Shown in pieces: positions 9,721-20,929 of a stretch of 64,000 nucleotides of DNA. Position 1 is the first letter of the stretch. Each line of letters opens with the position of its first letter. Under the pieces are notes generated by a model that saw only the letters and a list, made by a program, of their open reading frames with translations, did not search any database and was not told where the DNA came from. Position numbers and translations under genes: made by a program. This stretch comes from Phylloscopus collybita (lineage: Eukaryota > Chordata > Aves > Passeriformes > Phylloscopidae), in assembly GCA_027886175.1 (NCBI GenBank), contig JAJNNQ010000045.1:1-64000 (forward strand), given 5' to 3'.

Positions 9721-10639
9721 GTACGGGGCTCCGTTTAGAAGCAAACTTTTCCAGGAAAAGGTAATGCCCTTTTTTTTTCTATAAATACTTTGAGCAAAAA
9801 GGCAGTAAACGAGTGAGATATGGAACTTTGTGTTTTGGCAGCATAGCGAGATAAGTCGGATAATTTGTTGTGAACTTGGGAAATTTTGCCTAAGTGATTA
9901 CTAAGTAGCGCTCCATATGTGACTAAATAGATGAGGGAAGAACAGTAGTGATATGAATAGTGTGAATCTCATTAGGACCTTTAATGAGCGTCCCCCTAAT
10001 TTTATCTGCATTAAACTGACACAATGGGAAAATGGGAATAAAAGGGCTTCGCCACTTTGCTTTAGTCCTCTAAAACATTGGCAAAAGATGAATGTGTCTG
10101 TGGGAAAAGAGATAGAGATAACGCTGCAGGTAATCTTACCTCTGATCCACTGCAGCTGTGTTAATTATCAAAAAGTGGCATCAGCCTTGCCCTGCCAGCT
10201 ATGGGTATGATAAAGAGTGAGTAAGTTGGGAGGGCGTTGTGTTGGAGTCCGAGTCAGTAGGAGTCTGCTAGCCGTGCTATGAGGAGGAAGGGACGGGAGG
10301 TCGGGAAAGGGACAAATGAGGTAAGCTACTGTACGACGCACAGAGGGAGATAGGCGGCCGTGCTAAGGACGGAAGGGAGTGAGCTGGAACAGCGGAAGAA
10401 AGAGAGTAGAAAAAAAGTTGAGACACTGGGTCTACAGAGTAGCTGCTGCCGTAAATAGACTGGCCCTGAGAGCTGTGTAGAGTTGCCCATAAAAAGCTCT
10501 AGAGAAAAGACATGAGAGACTGCTAGATAATAAGGTGTTAATGTTTGGAATCCAGTGAAGTCTTTAAAGAGGCGCTCAAGAGTGCAGTGTCCCTCTCAAG
10601 TTCCACATTTACCTCACTTTCAGTCTTTCAAATGATGGG
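9721..10639. other. Downstream part of duplicated block; one ATAAAG-type segment
   Basis: Part of this stretch matches 15,100-15,480, for example the GTGTTTTGGCAGCA motif near 9,831 and 15,190. A second part at about 10,120-10,330 matches about 12,030-12,190. No coding exon is convincing. Confidence 0.45.
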
Positions 10640-11480
10640 GGAAAAAGGGGATTTTCACATCGGTGCAAACTTTCCAAAAGGAGGGACACCTGGACTTCCT
10701 CCTGAAATTAAACCTTAGGACAATGAAAAGGAGGAGGTACCCTTAATGCAAACCTGTAAAATACTGTGGTCAAGGTGTTGCCTTTCCGTTTAAACTGGAA
10801 AACAAAGCAAAATGGGGATTCCCAGTCTACTAATGCCCCAAACAGGAGGGAAAAGGGAGGGTGTCCTACAATGGATACCGTGAAAAATGCAGGGGAAGGG
10901 GACTCCCCATCAATTGAAACACAAGCGATGACAGAAAAAGAAGTATTCTTCCTCAGTTTAAACCCTTGTTCTCCTAGTAAGGCCCCTTTTTCATGGGGGC
11001 ACTGGGTAGGGACTGCATGTAGCAAAGAAGGACTGACAAGATGAAAGGCAAAAGTTGAAAGATAAACTCCGGGACCCCAGACCCTCCCCCGTGGGCTCCG
11101 GCGCCTCTCCTCGGCGCGATGGCTTTTCCCTCGGAGTTCTCTCGGAGGGAGGCTCCTTGCCCGGATCGTCCGCCTGCTCCCGGGCTCCTACGACGTGCTC
11201 TGGCCGTGGTGCCCGAAGGGACGCTCGGGATGCCCCCGCCGGTCCCTCTCCGCTGCCGGTTCCATGTGCGGGTGGGTGGACGTAACCCCTAAAAATGACC
11301 CCCGGGGGACCTGGCACCTCGTGACCCTCGCTGATCACACTGGGGCTGCTTGACTTTGAATGGGCAGGGAGAGGTAGAGGAAAGTCCTGCAGGTCATTGG
11401 CTTTTCTGCAAGGCCCGGTATCTGCCTCTGAAGCTTGAGGGCTCTGGGGGGTCTTTCCCATGGAAAAGTGCCGTCGCTTG
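10640..11480. repeat. Duplicated block A with degenerate GGGGATTTTCCCC-type repeats
   Basis: This stretch matches 15,600-16,430. The first half has degenerate short repeats around GAAAAGGGGGATT and TTTAAACCC. The second half, on the minus strand, has an open frame of roughly 100 codons after an acceptor (GTCATTTTTAG, block end 11,288). The aligned copy at about 16,000-16,263 also follows an acceptor and stays open. Both frames share an ASRASL motif. The product is unknown. Confidence 0.55.
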
Positions 11481-12029
11481 GGTCCAGGGCCGGTTTAGAA
11501 AGTTTCGGGAAGGACGTGTGGTTGCTGGGATGATTTCAGTGGTTTTAGGACTTGGTCTGGGATGTTGAAGTTTTTTAGGAGCCGATGGAAACAGTTTAGA
11601 TGTTCTAAAACAGGCCTGTCAGAGCTAGAAAAAGGTGACTATGGCTTTGGGGGCTTCTAGATGCCCCTCAGATGTTCGTAGGACCTCCTAAATCCTCTGA
11701 GGCCCTTCTAAGGCCCTGAAATACCGTTCACAAACCTCCAATGGTGTGCTAGAGCAACCCGATGACATCTACGAGGTCCCCGAAAAATTGCCGAGACCGA
11801 ACGGAACGCCGAATGTTCTGGCCTGCGAGGACGGGGATAATTCTGAACGGAAAACGCCTCCCCTGCCAGGCGTGCGGGTTGTAACGTAATGGGCCTCGTG
11901 GACTCTGGGTGACTCCTGATAAACTGATGCTGTGAGCCCCTCGGGGGCTCGGGGACAGAGAGGAAGCGAGAATCCGAGGCCACCCGGCTGTATACTATGG
12001 GGAGACGGGGAGAGACGGTGCTAAAGGCA
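11481..12029. other. Unassigned spacer
   Basis: Mixed-composition sequence with scattered CCTCTGAGG-like words. No repeat unit or exon was recognised. Confidence 0.3.
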
Positions 12030-12760
12030 ATCTTGTCTTTGATATATTGCAGCTGTGTTAATTACTCAAGAGTAGGAATAGCCTTGCCCTCACAGCTATG
12101 GGTGCGATAAAAGAGCGAGTTAGCCGGTAGTCAGTCGGAGTCTGCCGGCCGAGCTGCGAGGAGGAAGGCGTGCGAGGGACGGAAAGGTTGAGACGTCGTG
12201 CGAGGGACGGACGAGGTGAGGGGGCCGTGTTAGGGATGGGAAGGAGTGAGCTGGAACTGCAGAAGGAAGAGAGAAGAAAGAGAGAAAGAACCAAAGCTGT
12301 GTGGAGCTACCCATGGGAGGCAACATAGAAAAGGCATGAAAGATTTCTAGATTGTAGGAATGCATTTCCACACCTGAACAGGTGTTTCCATATAGGGAAA
12401 GGTTTAAGACTCACCTCAAAACCTTTTAAGAGAAGAACACTAGAAGTTTGTTTGCTCTCCTGACAGTAATGGGCTCAGTGCTAAGACATAAACACTGATA
12501 GGTCTGCTTACCTATTCCCCAGAAACAGCTATCCTGTATTGAGCTCTTTGGCAAAAAAACCCACCTAAATCGTCCAATACTTAAGGGAGAACATAAAGCT
12601 TCTCAGTGTATTCTTGAGGTGTTGTAGGAGATGTATGGGACCTGCCCCTATACTGTGCTCAGCTTTGTTCTATTTTATTTTTTTATTAAAACCTTTTTGC
12701 TTTTTCGAGACGTACTCGACCGTGCCGTCTTGCAAAATTATTTAAACCATTTTCTGTAAG
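12030..12760 (+). mobile_element. Possible LTR-like element
   Basis: A TATA-like GCGATAAAAGAGC at about 12,108 is followed about 570 bases later by ATTAAA near 12,688 and T-rich sequence, the order expected of an LTR. The first part also occurs at about 10,120-10,330. No clear TG...CA ends or target duplication were found, so it could instead be a duplicated cellular promoter. Confidence 0.25.
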
Positions 12761-13099
12761 GTGCTGGATACCCTCAGAGGTGTAGGACTCTCACAGAGCT
12801 AATTCCACCTGGCTCTTCGAGAAATTCAATACTAGATAACAAGGTGCTAATGCTTAAAGCCTTTGAGAGTTTTATTGACGGACTCTGAGTGTCGTGGCCA
12901 TCTACACGACAGTGTTTGCTGGTCCCGATCTGGGACAAATCATCTGATGTTTATGATTTTGATAAGTGTATTCCCGTTTTTGTACAACAGCACCTGAGTG
13001 GAAAGGGTGGCTAGATTCCACAGGTGGGAAAGATTTCTGACCGCATTTCTAAGGGCTTGGAAGTAGGCTTCCAAAGACTTAAGGCCGGCGAGAAAGCCG
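12761..13099. other. Unassigned spacer
   Basis: Nothing recognised apart from ordinary unique-looking sequence before the CR1 fragment. Confidence 0.3.
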
Positions 13100-14412
13100 G
13101 TCCCTAGCGGGCTTCACGTAGCCGGAGCGCTGCACTAGATGGCTATGGGCTCTTCAGAAGAGACGGTAAAGGAAGAAGAGGTGGAGGGGTGGCTCTTTAT
13201 ATTAAGGAGACTTTTGATGCTGTAGCACTTGAAACTAAGGAAGATGGAGTTGAATGCTTATGGGTAAGAATTAAGGGGAAGGCCAACAAGGCTGACATCC
13301 TCCTGGGAGTCTGTCATCATCCACCCGACCGTGAAGAAGAGGTGGGCAACTTATTCTATAAGCACCCGGAGAGTGTTTCAGGATCGTCAGCCCTTGTTCT
13401 TCTGGGTGACTTCAACCTACCGGACATCTGCTGGGAACTTAATACGGCAGATAAGAGGCAGTCCAGGAAAGTTTGAGACTCTGTGGAGGACAACTTTTTG
13501 TTGGTGGGTCAGCCCACCAGGGGAGGGACCATGTTAGATCTGCTGTTTGCAAATATAGATGGGCTGCTGGGAGATGTGGTGATTGCAGGTCGCTCGGGAC
13601 AGAGTGATCATGAAATAATAGAGTTCTCAGTATTTAGTGAAATCAGGAGGAGCACCAGTAAGACTCTTGCATTGGACTTCCGGAGGGCAGACTTTGGTCT
13701 TTGTAGGAGGCTTAGTAAGGGAAGCAGTCCTTAAAAACAAAGGAGTTCAGGAAATGTGGGCCTGCCTCAAAACAGACATCTTGAGGGCACAGGGATGAGG
13801 GCACAGGGACACGCTGTTTCTGCGTGCCGAAAGATAAGTCGACGGGGTAAACGTCCGGCCTGGATGGGCGAGGAGGTTTTGGAGGAACTTAGAAATACAA
13901 AGGGGATGTATCATCTTTGGAAGGAGAGGCAAGTCTCTCAGGAAGCATTCAAGGGGACTGCTAGAGCATGTAGGAAAAAAATTAGGCAGGCTAAAGCTCA
14001 CTTTGAACTTAGAATGGTGACTGCTGTAAAGGATAATAAAAAATGTTTTTACAAATATATTAACGGTAAAAGGAAGGGTAAGAGCAACCTTTGTTCTTGA
14101 TTGGACATGGGAGGGAACTTAGTAACTGCAGATGAGGAAAAGGCAGAAGTGCTTAATGCCTACTTTGCCTCAGTTTTTAGTGGGAAGACAACTTGCCTTC
14201 GTGACAACTGCCCTCTTGGGTCGGTAGACGATGTCAGGGAACAGAATGGTTCCCCCATTATCCAAGGGGAGGCGGTCGGAAAACTGCTGAAATACTTGGA
14301 TATCCGTAAGTCTGTGGGACCGGATGGGATCCGTCCCAGGGTGATGAGAGAGCTGGCGGAAGAAGCCTGTGAGAAAGTGGCACGGGGAGCACCACAGAGC
14401 CACAGAGAATGA
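13100..14412 (+). mobile_element. CR1-type non-LTR retrotransposon fragment (endonuclease and start of reverse transcriptase)
   Basis: The translated frame carries the CR1 endonuclease signature ALVLLGDFNLPDICWE, followed by DLLFAN and a GQSDHEIIEF segment. A linker with lysine-rich helices and the N-terminal reverse-transcriptase region (LNAYFASVF, then SVGPDGIRPRVMRELA) come next. The element is a pseudogene: TGA at 13,474-13,476, a compensating frameshift pair around 13,732 and TGA at 14,098-14,100 interrupt the frame. The 5' UTR and N-terminus are missing, and the reverse transcriptase stops abruptly near 14,390, before its catalytic motif. CR1 is the main LINE of birds and is also present in other reptiles, so this supports a sauropsid origin. 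The element is too damaged to move. Confidence 0.9.
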
Positions 14413-14830
14413 AAAAGGAACGGGAGTGAGACATGGAGAAGGACAGAGAAAAAGACAAATGCCAAATACTTGGCAAAGACAGAGGGATACAGTGACAAAG
14501 AGGGACGAGAAACCAGAGAGGAAATGACCGTGGCGTGTGCCGGTGGGGGGGGAAGAAGGCCGAAGCGTGGTGCGGGGATGGAGACGGAGAGGTGCGGCCG
14601 CGAGGGCGGAGGTTGACGGAGAGACGGGTGCGATGAGTGCGAAGGACTGGGCGGCGGGTACGGACGGGTACGGGCAAAAGGACGACAAGAGGGACGAAGA
14701 CATAGAGTCGTGATGCAGGACAAAGGGAAAAAAGGAAGAAAGAAGAAAGATAAAGATGCAGGCAGGGAGGGAGACAAAAAGCAGGACAGAACAGGGAGAG
14801 GGGCTGAGCAACTTTTATTAAACAAATATT
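14413..14830. other. GA-rich low-complexity stretch
   Basis: The plus strand is purine-rich (GAGACA, AAAGAC and GAAGAA words). Long minus-strand Pro/Ser/Leu open frames here extend antisense into the CR1 and are composition artefacts. No gene is visible. Confidence 0.55.
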
Positions 14831-14959
14831 GAGGACTCATTCCTTACAAGAAAAAGAACAAGAAGACAGAGTGAAAGGAAATGGAAGGGGGAGCACACGG
14901 GACAAGAAAGGAGCACGAGACGCATCTATACGGGTGGCGTCAGCAAAAAGAACCGGGCT

Positions 14960-15090
14960 GAATTTTTCTGAATGGGCCTGCTTCTCGCTGCCGTGATGCC
15001 TGGGAAAAGGGAGGAGGCAAATCCCACGAGGTATAAAAGCTCTCAAGGGGGCTGCAGTTCTTTGACTCCTCTGACTTAAATTCAAGGTGA
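14960..15090 (+). promoter_or_regulatory. TATA promoter-like block with short first exon, copy 2
   Basis: GTATAAAA at 15,031-15,038 and TTCAAG|GTGAGT at 15,081-15,092 repeat the 9,591-9,720 block 5,370 bases away. The donor here is closer to consensus than in copy 1. Surrounding words such as CTGGGAAAAGGGAGGAG are shared. Confidence 0.5.
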
Positions 15091-15599
15091 GTTAAGGGCT
15101 CAACAGAGAAGAAAACCCTTCCAGGAGGTAAGGACACTTTCTTTTTTTGCTACAGCTACTTCAAGCAAAAGGGCAGAAATAAAACTTTGTGTTTTGGCAG
15201 CACAGCTAGGTAAGTTGGATAATTTGTTGCAATTATTCCTCAGTGATGACTATGTAGTACTCCACATGTGACTAAGTAGGGTGGCAAAGAATGGCAGTGA
15301 TATGAATGGTGTATATCTCAATAAGACCTCCAAATAGGGCTATCTGTACTATAAATAAGAAAAATAGTACGCTCCCCAGCAGTGTTGGGGTTATGTACGT
15401 GCCGGGCTCGCTCCCATCTGTGATCCTTGGTACTGGAATACTGATAGAAGTGCCCCAAAATGCAGCTTTAAACCCTTAAAATACTCAAAAAGGCAGAGAT
15501 TCCTTCAGCTAAGAATGAGGAAATGGGGCAGTAGTTTCCACGTAAACCGATAACATGACAAATAAATGGCTTATCCCCCTTTAATTTCATTGCCTGAAA

Positions 15600-16430
15600 T
15601 TTTTGGAAAAGAAGGGGTTTCCTCATTTTAAATTTCTCCTGTGATGGAAAAAGGGGGATTTTCCCCTCAATTCAAATCCTTGAAAAGGAGGGACAGCTGG
15701 GCTTCCCCCTCTTAAGTCTTAGGATGATGAAAAGGGGGTATTACCCTTGATTCAAACCCATGAAAGAGCATCATCAAAGTTTTCCCTTTCCGTGGAAAAT
15801 AACGGAAAATGCGGATTCCGTATCCCTACCCCTGAAAGTGTGGAAAAGGTAAGCTTTCTGTCAATTGAGACCATTACAATTGCAGGGGAAGGGGATTCCC
15901 CCACAATTTGAACACAGTTAATTATGGAAAAGGAAGCTTTTCCCCTCACTTTAAACCCCTTTTCTCCTAATAATCCCTCTCTTTACTAAGGGCTTTAGGG
16001 AGGGACTAACAAGATAAAAGGGGAAAGTTTACAGCTCCTCCCTGGGACCCCGCATGCTGCCCGGGTCGCTCGGGTGCTGCCCCTTGGCACGAGCGCTTTT
16101 CCCTGGGCATTTTCTTGAAGCCACGCTCCGTGCCCAGGTGCACCCGGTTGCTCCCCCGCCCCTGATGGATGCTCTGACGGTCGTTCCTGGAGGGACGCTC
16201 GGGATGCGCCCGTTGATGCCTCTGGACTAACGGCTCCTGGCACAGGTATGCCGGGGGAACCCTCTGAAGGCAGCTGGTCGCACCTGGAGCTGTGACATCT
16301 TGGAGTGGGGAGGTGAGGTGGAGAAAGGTACCGCTGGTCGCTCCCTCCGTTGCACAGACCTTCATCTGCCCCTGAAACACTGAGATCCTGGGCTTTCCTT
16401 TCTGTGGACAAGAGCTATCCTTGCCTGGGT
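15600..16430. repeat. Duplicated block B, partner of 10,640-11,480
   Basis: It has the same order of elements as block A: degenerate short repeats, then a GC-rich segment with a minus-strand open frame after the acceptor CTGCCTTCAG (block end about 16,263). The peptide shares GASRASL with copy A. Divergence is considerable, so the duplication is old. Confidence 0.5.
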
Positions 16431-16479
16431 GCCTGTGGCCAAAATTGGCATTCTGCCTCCAAAATTCTGATGGCCTAGG

Positions 16480-16760
16480 TTTGTAATTACCGAGGAAATT
16501 CCCCCCGGATCATAAGAAATGAGCAGTAATTTTTCCTTGCCGATCATTACTGAATTGATTTTCTGTTGAAGTCTTTGACACGTCCCTTGACAGCTCAGGG
16601 GTTTGGCCAGGTTGTTTATGGCTAATCCTAACAGGCCCAGACCAAACCTGAGCACCCCCAATTGCTGGTCCACCCTGAATTTCAGGGAAATATTGATACA
16701 GTTTATAAGGACTCCCTTTGCCTGCTACACAGACTTTCCGTGTGCATCCAGGGAACAGAT
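16480..16760 (+). promoter_or_regulatory. TATA promoter-like module, copy 1
   Basis: The segment around TTTATAA at 16,702-16,708 matches blocks at 37,140-37,440 and 61,750-62,030, including the CAGGGAAA words before the TATA box and the CTCCC and TTGC words after it. It is the most diverged of the three. Confidence 0.45.
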
Positions 16761-17029
16761 TCACTCTGTAGTATATATTAATTCATGTTCCTGGAATATA
16801 ATAATAAATTAAATTAGGTGATATTGGTAGAGGGGGGGAAGGTGCATTCCCTATAGTACATGTGTTTTGGAGGCTGTCAGCTCAGGCAGGAACTGAATGG
16901 TAACCTCACAAGAAACCCTTTTACATTTTCCTTGTGTATGTTGGTTTATGTTCACGAATCATATTTTATACATGCAGTATTCACAGGTATGGGTGACGGT
17001 AAATTATACAAACAGCAGAACGCTGAAAC
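16761..17029. other. Unassigned spacer
   Basis: AT-rich sequence with no recognised feature. Confidence 0.3.
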
Positions 17030-17540
17030 CGGGTGCAACTAAGATCTGATAAGAACTGATAGCCCAAGAGAATGGATCCGGCCAAGTCATCGAGAGATTC
17101 TTGGAAGCACCTAAACCCATCCCTACCGGCTGAGCGCCGCTGCGATTCTATCGGCAAAAACCATCGAGGGACAAAGAAGCTATAGAAATTCAGAACGGAA
17201 CTGTAGCACCGACCTTTAGAGATTCTTTGCTTCCCTCGATAGCTGGACTTTGTAACATGTTCAAGCTTGTCCCTGGACTCTCCAACACGTTCAGACTTGT
17301 ACACTGAGCCAAAAGGTATAAAACCAGTGGGCCTGGAGGCAGACCGGTGTGAGACCTGGGGGTGTGGTGTCGCGGGACGCTTCACGGAGGTCTCGCCCGC
17401 TGCGCGCTGCCTGTTTCCTCGCTCCGTTTCGGTATTGGCTTCGTCAATTTTGCGCTTGTGGCTTTTTCACTGGCGATCTGGCAAAAAGTTCTATTTTATT
17501 ATAATTGGCTTTATTCATTTATAACAATTCCATCCTTTGT
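17030..17540 (+). mobile_element. Possible solo LTR
   Basis: GGTATAAAACC at 17,315-17,325 is followed by a GC-rich stretch and then T-rich sequence ending near 17,540, resembling U3-R-U5 order. Terminal TG/CA and a target duplication were not identified. No internal viral sequence flanks it. It could also be a cellular promoter. Confidence 0.3.
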
Positions 17541-17757
17541 TCCCAAATGCCAGTTCTCACAGACACCACCGAAGCAGAAAACTACTTACGAGTGTTTCGG
17601 TTTAGAGGAAAACTTTTACTACATCTAGCTGTATGAGTAAAATAAATACATTTATTGATGGTCATTGCAGGAAAACTTTTCAGACAGGAAAAAAACCATT
17701 GGACAGATCCCATTGTGACAACATTGCTTTCTTTTGGGATTAATATCCATATATAGC

Positions 17758-17824
17758 ATCATATAGATGTGTATATAGATGTGTATATATATGTATATAT
17801 ATCATATATATCCATATATAGCAT
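17758..17824. repeat. AT-rich TATA/TGTA microsatellite
   Basis: Alternating ATATAGATGTGTATAT and CATATATATC words form an imperfect microsatellite. The flanks at 17,541-17,757 and 17,825-18,238 are AT-rich and show no gene. Confidence 0.8.
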
Positions 17825-18238
17825 AAAAAAAGATATTTTGCAATTTGGTATTCTGAAATGGAGTGACATGGGTATGTTGGGACTTAATCTTCTAGCATTT
17901 TGGAATAGATTTATGGTAGTATTTTGAAACTGGGTTACTTTGATGATTCTCAACTTGTCATCCTAGTATTTTGAAATGGACACTTTGAAACGTGCATTTC
18001 TAATACGGTTAAACCAGGATGACTAATAAAACACTTAATGCAGGCGTTTTGATGTTTTGGAATCAAATTTTTATAACCTGAGAGATTGTTTTAACACTGT
18101 AGGCTGTCTTATGGATATTTTGCAAAAAGAGATGTAAATATTTTTTGGAGTGAAGGGTTTGGTATTTTGTACCCTGTGCATGGCAAGGTTATTCTGCTCA
18201 GACCAGACTGCTGCCTCCTAAAATCAGGAACGACACAG

Positions 18239-18335
18239 GATTTCTCCCAGATGCAAGCTGCCACAAGTTGGAAGCCTGGCTACCCTTGGAGTGCCAAACA
18301 CCTCCTACAAACTGACATCAGGAACCTGGGGGCTG
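18239..18335. repeat. 5' part of a ~193-bp tandem repeat, split by the provirus
   Basis: The sequence from TTTCTCCCAGATGCAAGCTG to GGGGGCTG matches 30,391-30,490. Its continuation resumes at 30,287 after the provirus. The last five bases, GGCTG (18,331-18,335), are the target-site duplication. Confidence 0.85.
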
Positions 18336-19064
18336 TGTAAGAGACGGTCCCTAAGTTCCTCATCTGCCTCACCACCGTCGCCAAAGACAGAGACTGAAGA
18401 CTCCAAAATGATTGCGACTAAAACCTGAGACCCCACTACGGGAGCCCTTGCCTGGCTGAGGGGGGATGTCAGCCAAGCGCTGCCTGCAGGGGCGCTTCTT
18501 GGACTGATGCATCCCCGTGGAAACCCGGTGGAAACAATGGCCACGCCACGCTGGACTGATCTCGAACGGCTTTCGGACTGGTTTGTTCTGTACCTGCCCT
18601 GTACCTGTTCCCTCAGTGGACAATTGCTGTACACATGGACATTTGCTCTAAGCGGTGGAGCGCTTTGTCCTGTTTCAGCGTAGCTGCCGGTGGTCTCCCC
18701 ACCTGCTGGCCACCTGCCTGTCGCTTTGCAAAGGACTATAGAGAGACCCCTCAAGATATGACCTGAATTCGATATCTCCCCACGGAAGAGGAAGACAAGT
18801 CTGTTGGTCAGCATGCACCACGAGGACTCTGTCTCTCTGTTGGTAGATATACCCCCTCTTCTCCCTTTCTCTCTCCTTTTGCTCTTTCTCTCTCTCTTTC
18901 TCTCTTTTCCTTCTCTCTCTCCCTCTATCACATAAAGTGCTGTGTGCACTTTATAAGGTGTGCAACTGTTGAGAGCAAATTGTTGTTGTTCCCTGCCTGT
19001 GTCTTTTGCGCTCTGAGATCACTCAAACCATCACGACTCCCGCCTGCATTAGCGGGTCGTGACA
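18336..19064 (+). repeat. 5' LTR of the outer provirus
   Basis: 729 bases, TG...CA ends. It contains a long pyrimidine tract of CTCTCTCTTT type at about 18,850-18,925. It matches 29,552-30,286 with scattered substitutions. Confidence 0.93.
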
Positions 19065-19069
19065 TAAAT

Positions 19070-19087
19070 TGGCGTCAAGGACGGGAT
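19070..19087 (+). other. Primer-binding site of the outer provirus
   Basis: TGGCGTCAAGGACGGGAT begins five bases after the LTR end. The TGG start fits the CCA end of a tRNA. I could not assign the tRNA with confidence. The inner provirus has a near-identical site at 20,467. Confidence 0.6.
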
Positions 19088-19517
19088 CCTGACGGACAGA
19101 GGGGGGTTGCAGGTCGTGTATAGTCTGTAACAGGGGAAGGACGTTTCGCTTCAGCCGCACCTAGCCCGCCACCTCGAAAGGGTGAGTGGTGTCTAGAAAG
19201 CAAGGGGGGCGACTCGAATTTCCCACAAACTGTACACGCCTAGGTGAAAAGCATCCCCATACTCGAGTTGAGGGCTCTGTCTTCAGGATTTCACAAAAGA
19301 TCTCTTGGTGCGAAAGACAGGACAGATTTTTTGGTTTTTTTTGGTTTTTGGTGATTGTTTTTTGGGTTGGTTTTTTTTTTTTGTGTTCGTGTGAATTAGT
19401 CTGGACTGTTTGGTGTAGTGAAGAGCCAACCGTAAGTAATTTAAGGAGTACCTCCCAAGCAGATTTTGTCTCTTCAGAGAGCCAGGGAATCCAAGGGAGG
19501 CACAGCAAGAGCTCTGC

Positions 19518-19797
19518 GTGTGTGTAAGTTTCACTTCCCTGTTGTGCTTTTGTTCCCTTCACAAAACGACTGAAAAAGACAAAGCTGCGTTTTATGCTCT
19601 GCTAGTAAAACATAATGCCAGGCCCTCTCCTGGAGGAGAATGGACTCAAAATAACTGGTTTAATCTAGAGAATGTAGTAGATAGAATATGTTCTTTACAA
19701 CATGAGGCAAAATTTAAGCTGGGCAGGAAAAAAACCATATTCTGCTCAGTTTTGGGAGCTTGTCTTACAGCAGCTATAGAAACTCATGTTAACCGGG
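19518..19797 (+). pseudogene. gag: gag, N-terminal part (outer provirus)
   Basis: This open frame of about 93 codons corresponds to the start of the retroviral structural polyprotein, which assembles the particle core. It is collinear with the inner provirus at about 20,930-21,140; both contain a GACLTAA motif near the end. The frame is cut at 19,797 by the inner provirus and resumes at 25,997. The upstream stretch 19,088-19,517 is leader sequence with a T-rich tract. This copy keeps two tryptophan codons where the inner copy has stops. Confidence 0.75.
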
Positions 19798-20461
19798 TGT
19801 AAGGGACGGTCCCTAAGTTCCTCATCTGCCTCACGATCATCGCCAAGGACTGAAGACCCCAAAAGGGACTGGGACTAAAACCTCCCCCCCAATGCAGCAG
19901 TTCTGGCCTGACTAAGGTGGGAAGACTGCCAGCCATTGTCCACAGGTGCGCTCGTTGGACCGATACATCCCCCTAGGAACCGGCTTGGACAATAGGACTT
20001 CACGGCAGACTGGTCTCGGGCCGGCCTGTCCTGTGCTTGCCCTATACCTGTACGTGTTCCTGAGGTGGTTATTTGCTCTAAGCGCTGGAGTGCTGCACCT
20101 GATTCACCTGATGCTGAGCTCACCTTCTGGCCAACTGCCTGTCGCTTCAGAAAGGATTATAAGAGATACCTCAAGATGGCCCGAATTTTGAGATCTCCCC
20201 ACAGAAGAAGACAGATCTGTTGGCAAGACCACGAGAATATCGTCTCTCCGTCGGTAGCTATACCCATTTCTCTCTCTCTCTTTTACTTTATCCCTCTCCC
20301 CTCTCTCCCTTTCTCTCTTTTCTATCGCGTACTGTGCAAAAGTGCACTTAAGAAAGTGTACTGCTTTTAAGCAAATTATTATTGTCCCTTGTTATATCTT
20401 TTGCGCCTTGAAATCAAACTCGAACCATCACGATTCCCGCCTGCATTAGCGGGTCGTGACA
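19798..20461 (+). repeat. 5' LTR of the inner provirus
   Basis: 664 bases from TGTAAGGGACGG to GTCGTGACA, with a CTCTCTCTTTT tract near 20,270-20,325. Compared with the 3' LTR the differences seen are T/C near 19,814, G/A near 20,253 and T/C near 20,446. Confidence 0.96.
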
Positions 20462-20466
20462 TAAAT

Positions 20467-20484
20467 TGGCGTCACGGACAGGAT
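20467..20484 (+). other. Primer-binding site of the inner provirus
   Basis: TGGCGTCACGGACAGGAT starts five bases after the LTR. It differs from the outer site at two of 18 positions. The tRNA is not assigned. Confidence 0.6.
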
Positions 20485-20929
20485 CCTGAGACAGAGGGGT
20501 TGCAGGTTGTGTATAGTCTGTAACAGGGGAAGGACGCTTCGCTCCAGCCGCACCTAGGCCCGCCACCTCAAAAGGGTGAGTGGTGTCTAGAAAGCAAGGG
20601 GGGCGACTCAGATTTCCCACAAACTGTACACGCCTAGGTCTAAAGCAACCCCATACTCGAGTTGAGGGCTCTGTTTTCAGGATTTCACAAAAATAGATCT
20701 CTTTGTGCAAAAGACGGGACGTTTCTTATTTTATAATTTTTATAACTTAGTTTGTAACAACCATAAAGAACACCTTTTTTATACAAGTTAAGCCCTATAC
20801 ACACCTAGGGTAGTGAAGGGGAACATAGTAGAAGTTTGTGTGTGGGGGTGTGTGTGTGTGTGTCTTTTTGAAATAGTGCCTAGTCCCTTCGCAAGATAAA
20901 TGAGAATTTCGGGGCAAAAAGTAAAGAAG

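Noticed and set aside
14160..14840. Minus-strand open frames of 139-226 codons, Pro/Ser/Leu-rich
   Set aside because: They overlap each other in different frames, run antisense through the CR1 fragment into a GA-rich tract, and show no domain features.
18336..19087. Assignment of the nested proviruses to a tRNA and a retroviral class
   Set aside because: TGGCGTCAAGGACGGGAT fits the start of several tRNA complements but none well enough, and 5-bp duplications with this env do not settle the class.
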